Assembly: GCA_030640275.1 (NCBI GenBank)
Contig: DAOWJR010000081.1
Span: 1 to 20,337 of the forward strand
Reading direction: 5' to 3'
Source of the DNA: Actinomycetes bacterium
Lineage (GTDB): Bacteria; Actinomycetota; Humimicrobiia; JAHJRV01
Length of the DNA: 20,337 bases
A model generated the notes under the pieces. The model had not been told where the DNA came from and did not search any database. It worked only from the letters and a program-made list of their open reading frames with translations. The position numbers were made by a program, and so were the translations under genes. Numbering within the stretch: position 1 is the first letter of the stretch; the number at the start of each line of letters is the position of its first letter. Positions 15,847-20,337 of this stretch are shown piece after piece.

Positions 15847-16566
15847 CTATCCTACAGGGTGTATTCCTCTTCCTGCAACCATCCAGTAATTTTCATTCAT
15901 GCAGCTAATACATACGGGATTGTTTTTCCTCATCCTTATGTGCGTTTCCATCACATCCTCACCGCATACAGAACATTTTATTGATTCAAAAACTGGGGCA
16001 TATTCCAATATTTCTGGCTCCACCTTCTTCATATCAAAAACATCATCCTCAGGTTTTGACAGGACATCAAAGGACATCTTTGTCCATAGTTCTTTCATGT
16101 GTTCTTGTTCCTGTGGGGTAAGTTTTTCTCGTTTCTTAACTGCTCTATCAAATAAAGCCAATGCTTCCTCAGCATCCGGATTATCTTTCATTTGCTCGGA
16201 AGATAACTTTACCGAAATACGCAAACCCTCTTTTTCTTTACGCTTAAAGAATGTAACTGCTGTTTTGCCGAGATCCTTATAAATCAATGCGTTGTTGCCT
16301 AAGGTGCATCCGCTTAAAGCCTGAATGCCATCAACAAAACAATTATTGCATTCAACAATTGCCATTATATCTTCCATCCCTGTATTTTCAGTTATTCCCA
16401 ATCTTTTATAAGCAACATAAACTGCCTTAACTCCCAATGCTAGATAGGAGCAATAATGACCGTGCATTTCTGCCGCCCTATCAAGCAGTTTTTCTAAATC
16501 ACCTGCAGCAAGCAACTTTTTAACTGTCTCTCTCGGGTCTTTTTTGTTTTCCATCTTGCTTTCCAT
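15847..16566 (-). CDS. FmdE family protein with C-terminal zinc ribbon
   Basis: 239 residues. The N-terminal FmdE domain shows HGHYC (35-39) and ECNNCFVDGIQALSGCTLGN (72-91), whose Cys/His residues bind metal in this family. A charged linker follows (about 120-195). The C-terminus is a Cys4 zinc ribbon, C198, C201, C219 and C222. FmdE was named for a protein copurifying with molybdenum formylmethanofuran dehydrogenase; its activity is unknown. Here it sits inside an ABC importer operon, 32 bases after the permease gene and 132 before the ATPase gene, without a visible Shine-Dalgarno. Its position suggests a cytosolic role in receiving or processing the imported metal or metal complex, possibly Mo, W, Ni or Co; that is inference. 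Confidence 0.9.
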   Translation of the reverse strand: MESKMENKKDPRETVKKLLAAGDLEKLLDRAAEMHGHYCSYLALGVKAVYVAYKRLGITENTGMEDIMAIVECNNCFVDGIQALSGCTLGNNALIYKDLGKTAVTFFKRKEKEGLRISVKLSSEQMKDNPDAEEALALFDRAVKKREKLTPQEQEHMKELWTKMSFDVLSKPEDDVFDMKKVEPEILEYAPVFESIKCSVCGEDVMETHIRMRKNNPVCISCMNENYWMVAGRGIHPVG

Positions 16567-16598
16567 TTTAAATTAAATTTTTTATTGAATTTATAATA

Positions 16599-17654
16599 TT
16601 ATTTTCTTTCATATCTTTTCATAAGCATGTAAAAGAACACTGGCGCACCTATAAAAGATGTCAATATTCCAACTGGAAGTATAATAGGCAATATTATCGT
16701 TCTTGCCACAGTATCTGTTGTAAGTAACAACAATCCGCCGAATATAGCAGATATTGGAATTAAGTATCTATAATCTCCACCGATAATCATTCTCATTATA
16801 TGCGGCACTACCAATCCAACAAATCCGATAATGCCAAGAAATGCCACACACACAGATGTAATGAGTGCAGCAATAATCATTCCGATTAATCTTGTTCTTT
16901 CTGTATTTACCCCAAGCGATTTTGCTGTTTCTTCACCACTTACCAGTGCATTGTAATCCCATCTTTTATATATGAAATAAAACAATGCAGGAATTGTGAC
17001 AAAAAGCATAATTCCAATATCGGTCCAGCCAGCTCTTCCAATATCTCCAAATGTCCAGAATACAACTGATGCAACCTTTACATCATCTGCAAAATACTGC
17101 AACAGCATAGTTCCTGCACTAAATAATGAAGACATCGCAACTCCTGCAAGTATCATTGCCTCCGGGGACAACCCCCTCAATTTTGCAAGTAAGAGAATTA
17201 CAAAAACACCGATTAATGCTCCTATAAATGCAAATATTGTCACACTATATGGGTTATTTAAAGTTAATGGTGTGCCTCCTATTCTATGTAATTCTCCTGC
17301 ACCGAGAACTATAATTGCAAAGGCAGCTCCAAAAACCGCTCCGTGCGAGATACCCATTGTAAATGGAGATGCAAGTGGATTTCTTAAAATGCACTGCATT
17401 ACAGCCCCGGCAACTGCTAAACCTATTCCCGCTATTATTGCCCCGATTATTCGTGGAAGCCGAATATTCCATATTACTATTTCATTAATATCTCCATTGT
17501 GTGCCAATCCATTAATCACTTCACCAATACTTAAATTCATTGAGCCAGTGGATATTGCGTAAAGTGAAATTATACAAATAAGAATAATAAAAAATATACC
17601 AAAAATTAATTTCCTTCTTGTATATTCTTTATATTTTTCCGGAACATTTTCCAT
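16599..17654 (-). CDS. FecCD/BtuC-family ABC transporter permease
   Basis: 351 residues with about ten hydrophobic spans. It is a type II importer permease. Family landmarks are RLPRIIGAIIAGIGLAVAG (around 66-84), NPLASPFTMGIS (around 92-103), and FLGIIGFVGLVVPHIMRMIIG near the C-terminus, which holds the coupling segment to the ATPase. Length is normal. It follows the binding-protein gene by 32 bases and precedes FmdE by 32, so one operon is likely. Only a weak purine stretch precedes ATG 17654. It should work as a homodimer with the ATPase at 14959-15714. Substrate class: iron complex, cobalamin or another metal complex. Confidence 0.95.
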   Translation of the reverse strand: MENVPEKYKEYTRRKLIFGIFFIILICIISLYAISTGSMNLSIGEVINGLAHNGDINEIVIWNIRLPRIIGAIIAGIGLAVAGAVMQCILRNPLASPFTMGISHGAVFGAAFAIIVLGAGELHRIGGTPLTLNNPYSVTIFAFIGALIGVFVILLLAKLRGLSPEAMILAGVAMSSLFSAGTMLLQYFADDVKVASVVFWTFGDIGRAGWTDIGIMLFVTIPALFYFIYKRWDYNALVSGEETAKSLGVNTERTRLIGMIIAALITSVCVAFLGIIGFVGLVVPHIMRMIIGGDYRYLIPISAIFGGLLLLTTDTVARTIILPIILPVGILTSFIGAPVFFYMLMKRYERK

Positions 17655-17686
17655 GTTTTCTATTCTATTTTTGTTATTTTTACCAA

Positions 17687-18859
17687 TTATTGTTTTAAAT
17701 CAATTTTCTTAAATCCTTCAAAGTCATTTTTCATTTCTTCAAGAACTGGTTTTCCATCTAAAAATGTATAAATTTCATTTGCTTTCTTCTCGGGATCAAT
17801 ATCTTTAAATTCCTCAGGATATATAATCTTTCCAACATAATAAGCATCTGCTAATGCAGTATCAATATTTGTTGTATAAAAATTATAAGGAAGTAATCCA
17901 TACACTTCTTCGTTCTGCACTGCTTTAAGTGAATTAAAAATTTCAGGGGTCTCATGATACTCATCAATTACTAATTTATAACCACCGCCATCAATAAATA
18001 AAATATCGGGATTCCATTCAAGTATCTTTTCTTTATCAACAAACACATGACCATCATTATTTAATTCATCTACAACATTTTTTGCATTCAATGACTTAAA
18101 TGGAGGATACCCTGCTTCTGTACTTGTGATTCCATGATGCCCTTTGTATCCAAGACCACCAACATAAACGGTCTTCTTTTTTTCATCTGCTATGTCCTTT
18201 GTTCTGTCATTTAAATCATTGCTAATATTTTCAATAAATTGTATTACTTCCTCTGCTCTATCCTCTTTATTTATAATTTTTCCTGATATTTTTAAGGAAT
18301 TAAACACATCTTCATTATCAAATGTTGCTAATTGTCCATAACTTAAAACTACCACAGAAATTCCTGTTTTCTCTTGTAAATCATCTGCCATTCTCGGCTC
18401 AATATATGTGACAAATATTACATCAGGTTTAACACTTATGGTTGCCTCATGGTTTGGAACAAAAGAAGGTCCTGCGCTGCCAATTACCGGAAGGTCTGTC
18501 AGTTCTGGGTGTGCTAAACGATACGGTCTTCCACTGGGACTTTCTTTTTCAAAGCCACCTTCAATTCCAACAACTTTATCTGTTGCTTGTAAATATGTGA
18601 TTAGCCGTAATGTGCCAGGACCAAAGCATACAATTCTATCTGCATTAGCTGGGACTTCAACAGTTCTTCCTGCCATATCAGTTATTGTAATTTTTTCTCC
18701 TTTGCTGCTTTGTTTATCTTTATTGATACATCCTGAAAAACTAATAATTACAATTCCGATTATCGCTGCAATGAGCAATATGTTTATCTTTCCTCTATTT
18801 TTATTATTTTTGGTCATGTTTCTCACTTTAGTCAATCCCAATTTTTCTGTAATATGCAT
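17687..18859 (-). CDS. Periplasmic substrate-binding lipoprotein of the metal-type ABC importer
   Basis: 390 residues. A hydrophobic segment (about 25-42) ends in SFSGC, with C44 as the probable lipid-modified cysteine. Mature sequence begins with an iron/cobalamin-binding type fold (ITITDMAGRTVEVPANADRIV), the type that holds the ligand between two lobes; the conserved later segment GGLGYKGHHGITSTEAGYPPF and the DGGGYKLV stretch look specific to its subgroup. ATG 18859 has an excellent AAAGGAG site but leaves an unusually long 24-residue charged lead; ATG 18817 (residue 15) would give a standard signal peptide but has weaker initiation. It is first in the operon, behind a terminator-like leader hairpin. 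The ligand could be an iron, molybdenum/tungsten, nickel or cobalt complex; the sequence does not decide. Confidence 0.92.
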   Translation of the reverse strand: MHITEKLGLTKVRNMTKNNKNRGKINILLIAAIIGIVIISFSGCINKDKQSSKGEKITITDMAGRTVEVPANADRIVCFGPGTLRLITYLQATDKVVGIEGGFEKESPSGRPYRLAHPELTDLPVIGSAGPSFVPNHEATISVKPDVIFVTYIEPRMADDLQEKTGISVVVLSYGQLATFDNEDVFNSLKISGKIINKEDRAEEVIQFIENISNDLNDRTKDIADEKKKTVYVGGLGYKGHHGITSTEAGYPPFKSLNAKNVVDELNNDGHVFVDKEKILEWNPDILFIDGGGYKLVIDEYHETPEIFNSLKAVQNEEVYGLLPYNFYTTNIDTALADAYYVGKIIYPEEFKDIDPEKKANEIYTFLDGKPVLEEMKNDFEGFKKIDLKQ

Positions 18860-18925
18860 TTAATCTCCTTTCTTAACAAAAATTTAATAAATCAAATATT
18901 TTTTCCTCACCTCCTAAAATAAAAA

Positions 18926-18967
18926 ACCACGACAAACTTGACTTCAGTCAAATCAGACCGTCGTGGT
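18926..18967 (-). terminator. Terminator-like nested hairpin in the importer leader (possible attenuator)
   Basis: ACCACGAC (18926-18933) pairs exactly with GTCGTGGT (18960-18967). Inside lies a second inverted repeat, TTGACT and AGTCAA, around two bases (18938-18951). On the minus strand the outer stem is followed directly by five T, then ATTTT. It lies only 67 bases before the lipoprotein start. A GATAAT (plus 18971-18976) just upstream could be a -10 box, placing the transcript start at the base of the hairpin; its -35 is poor. It may be the terminator of the cooT transcript or a conditional terminator of the importer operon. It does not match a riboswitch class I know. Confidence 0.65.
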
Positions 18968-19024
18968 CCTATTATCAAAAGATATTTAAATTTAAAATTA
19001 AGTTAATTAAAAAAAATTATATTT

Positions 19025-19043
19025 TTAGAAAGTCTTTTTCTAA
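19025..19043 (-). other. Weak AT-rich stem-loop downstream of cooT
   Basis: TTAGAAA and TTTCTAA form a 7-bp stem around a 5-base loop, followed on the minus strand by A/T-rich sequence with a run of eight T. It could help end the cooT transcript but is weak in this AT-rich setting. The remainder of 18968-19169 holds nothing else I can recognise. Confidence 0.25.
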
Positions 19044-19169
19044 TTTAGTTTTAAATACTAACATATAATTTATATGTAATCAAATCAACTATTAATTCAA
19101 TGATGGTATTTTTACATTGCAACTATGAGATATTTTTTGCTTTTTATTGAAAACATCCAGATGCTTAAA

Positions 19170-19370
19170 TTACTTATCATTTTCAGATTCAGTGAGCACC
19201 ATCTCATGTTTCATAAAATCAATATATTTAATATTGGCTTTGACTAATTTCTGCTCACCAAAAAGGTCCTTTAAGAGTAAGCCATCTTCTTCACTCTGTA
19301 TATTAATTACATTCTCAAGTATCTCTTCCTTTTTCCCATCCTTTTCAATATATACCTTAGTCTCACACAT
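19170..19370 (-). CDS. CooT-family nickel-binding protein
   Basis: 66 residues, normal for the family. It opens MCETKVYIEKDGKKEEILENV and contains the conserved DGLLLKDLFGEQKLVKANIKYIDFMKHEMVL, matching CooT proteins, small dimeric nickel binders involved in loading carbon monoxide dehydrogenase; Cys2, the nickel ligand in the studied protein, is present. An AAAGGAG site precedes the ATG. It lies 178 bases after the DUF3842 gene and upstream of the importer operon on the same strand. Family members without a nearby CODH exist, so the client enzyme is uncertain. Confidence 0.88.
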   Translation of the reverse strand: MCETKVYIEKDGKKEEILENVINIQSEEDGLLLKDLFGEQKLVKANIKYIDFMKHEMVLTESENDK

Positions 19371-19548
19371 TTAAATCTCCTTTTTATTTAAATTTATTTT
19401 TTAAATTATGTTAAAAATATTTTTTATACAACATACAACATATAATCTAATTTTTAGATTTTAATTTATGTTTTATATTCTATATAAGAAAGCATAACAT
19501 TATTTTTTATATTTTAATACAAAAAATTAAAAATACAAAGGTAATAAT

Positions 19549-19974
19549 TTATTCACTTTTAACAATCATCTCTTTTATTATCTCTATACCTTCATCAATA
19601 AGCTGTGGAAGTGGCTTTTTCTCAACCCCTAATATGTTTAATGGTGGATTGCAAAGCGGAATAAATATTTTTTTCTTGCTAAATTTTCTTATAGATTCAG
19701 CTATTGTTGGAGTAATCTCCCCCATCATAGAATTGACTATTATTACTGAAATGGGAGCAAATATTAAATCCATTTCTTCAATAGTTACTTTTATAGCATT
19801 CTCCCCTGTTGCCCCTCTATTAGCTTTTGCTTTTAGCATATTGCTTGTAGCAATAGCATTAGTTCCTAAAGCAAATATTTCTAATTCTTGACCAAAATTC
19901 TGCCTTAGTTGATTTATTATTTGATTTCCAATACTACCACCCATACTATCAATAACTGCAATTTTTATTCCCAT
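19549..19974 (-). CDS. DUF3842 family protein
   Basis: 141 residues. The N-terminus MGIKIAVIDSMGGSIGNQIINQL has the look of a Rossmann-like nucleotide-binding beginning with a glycine loop, followed by ALGTNAIATSNMLKAKANRGATGENAI and IVNSMMGEITPTIAESIRKF, which match DUF3842. No biochemical function is known to me. A GAGG site lies five bases before ATG 19974. It follows the carbonic anhydrase gene by 39 bases, so the two are likely cotranscribed. The neighbours CooT and RACo-like protein suggest a link to anaerobic one-carbon or CO metabolism, which is inference. Confidence 0.82.
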   Translation of the reverse strand: MGIKIAVIDSMGGSIGNQIINQLRQNFGQELEIFALGTNAIATSNMLKAKANRGATGENAIKVTIEEMDLIFAPISVIIVNSMMGEITPTIAESIRKFSKKKIFIPLCNPPLNILGVEKKPLPQLIDEGIEIIKEMIVKSE

Positions 19975-20013
19975 GACATCCTCTTATTAAATAATTAAAT
20001 GTAGTAATTAAAG

Positions 20014-20337
20014 TTAATACTTTTTATAATTTTTTGCTATTTCCCAATAGTGAAGTGCATACTCTCTTAATCTCTCCTCACTCTCTTCTGTTAATTTTTT
20101 TATAACTCTACCAGGAACACCTACTACTAAACTATATGGTGGTATCTCTTTTTTTTCAGGAATAACAGAACCTGCTCCAATAATTGAACATTTTCCTATT
20201 TTGGCTCCATCTAAAATAGTTGCATTTATACCTATTAAAACATTATCTTCAATCTCACATCCATGTAAAATTGCACCATGACCAATTGTTACATAATTAC
20301 CAATCTTTAAGGGATATTTCGGATCCACATGTAAGAC
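20014..20337 (-). CDS. Gamma-class carbonic anhydrase family protein (5' end beyond window)
   Basis: 107 residues are visible; the frame runs off the right edge with VLHVDPKYPLKIGNYVTIGH, so the N-terminal part lies outside. An in-frame GTG at 20328 is inside the conserved segment and is not a start. The hexapeptide repeats of a left-handed beta-helix are plain (VTIGHGAILHGCEIEDNVLIG, then GAKIGKCSIIGAGSVI), and the GHGAILHGC segment supplies two zinc-ligand histidines of gamma-carbonic anhydrases. The C-terminal helix begins near EESEERLREYA. The family interconverts CO2 and bicarbonate, though many members (YrdA/PaaY-like) have weak or unknown activity. Confidence 0.9.
   Translation of the reverse strand, partial: VLHVDPKYPLKIGNYVTIGHGAILHGCEIEDNVLIGINATILDGAKIGKCSIIGAGSVIPEKKEIPPYSLVVGVPGRVIKKLTEESEERLREYALHYWEIAKNYKKY

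Noticed and set aside
15847..18859. Base composition of the importer operon as a sign of foreign origin.
   Set aside because: Two 60-base lines sampled here had 38% G+C, but a sampled line in groEL also had 38%, so the difference from the helicase gene (30% in one line) is not distinctive.
1..20337. tRNA, rRNA, CRISPR array, phage or toxin-antitoxin genes.
   Set aside because: No T-loop-like motifs with matching arms, no regularly spaced direct repeats, and no recognisable products of these classes were found on reading both strands.

Overview
This is an AT-rich stretch of chromosome from a strictly bacterial genome. It carries GroES/GroEL under a CIRCE operator, a bacterial t6A gene set and Shine-Dalgarno starts. 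The apolipoprotein N-acyltransferase Lnt suggests a cell with an outer membrane. A RACo-type corrinoid-protein activator, a CooT-type nickel protein, a gamma-class carbonic anhydrase and two Fe-S proteins point to an anaerobe with corrinoid or CO/Wood-Ljungdahl-type metabolism. The style fits uncultured anaerobes such as Atribacterota, but that placement is an inference and no marker here proves it.

Layout. (1) 1-4.7 kb: a RACo-like ferredoxin/ASKHA protein and a PcrA/UvrD helicase on the minus strand, with a 30-residue basic ribosomal protein (bS22/AURKAIP1-COX24 type) on the plus strand between them. (2) 4.7-7.0 kb: the groES-groEL operon, with a sigma-A-like promoter, an extended perfect CIRCE operator and a strong intrinsic terminator. 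(3) 7.1-8.7 kb: a 140-bp MITE-like repeat, then asnS, the only long plus-strand gene. (4) 8.7-13.3 kb: a minus-strand run read tsaE-tsaB-rimI-tsaD-lnt, covering tRNA t6A synthesis, ribosomal protein acetylation and lipoprotein maturation. tsaE is split by a single-base frameshift at an A run. A second copy of the repeat sits between tsaD and lnt and has created a false N-terminal extension on lnt. (5) 13.5-14.4 kb: a small zinc-ribbon protein and a family 4 uracil-DNA glycosylase. (6) 14.8-18.9 kb: a metal/metallophore-type ABC importer operon read lipoprotein - permease - FmdE - ATPase, followed by a decayed C-terminal scrap of a CbiO-type cobalt/nickel ATPase. A terminator-like nested hairpin lies in the leader just upstream of the binding-protein gene. 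(7) 19.1-20.3 kb: CooT, a DUF3842 protein and a gamma-carbonic anhydrase cut by the window edge.

Together the accessory part looks like a metal-supply and corrinoid/CO-enzyme maintenance neighbourhood: an importer with an FmdE partner, a relic of another Co/Ni transporter, a nickel protein and a reductive activator. The most interesting points are the FmdE-containing importer with its possible attenuator, the CbiO relic, the split tsaE, the paired mobile-looking repeats and the tiny ribosomal gene with a four-codon upstream ORF. I saw no tRNA, rRNA, CRISPR array or intact transposase.
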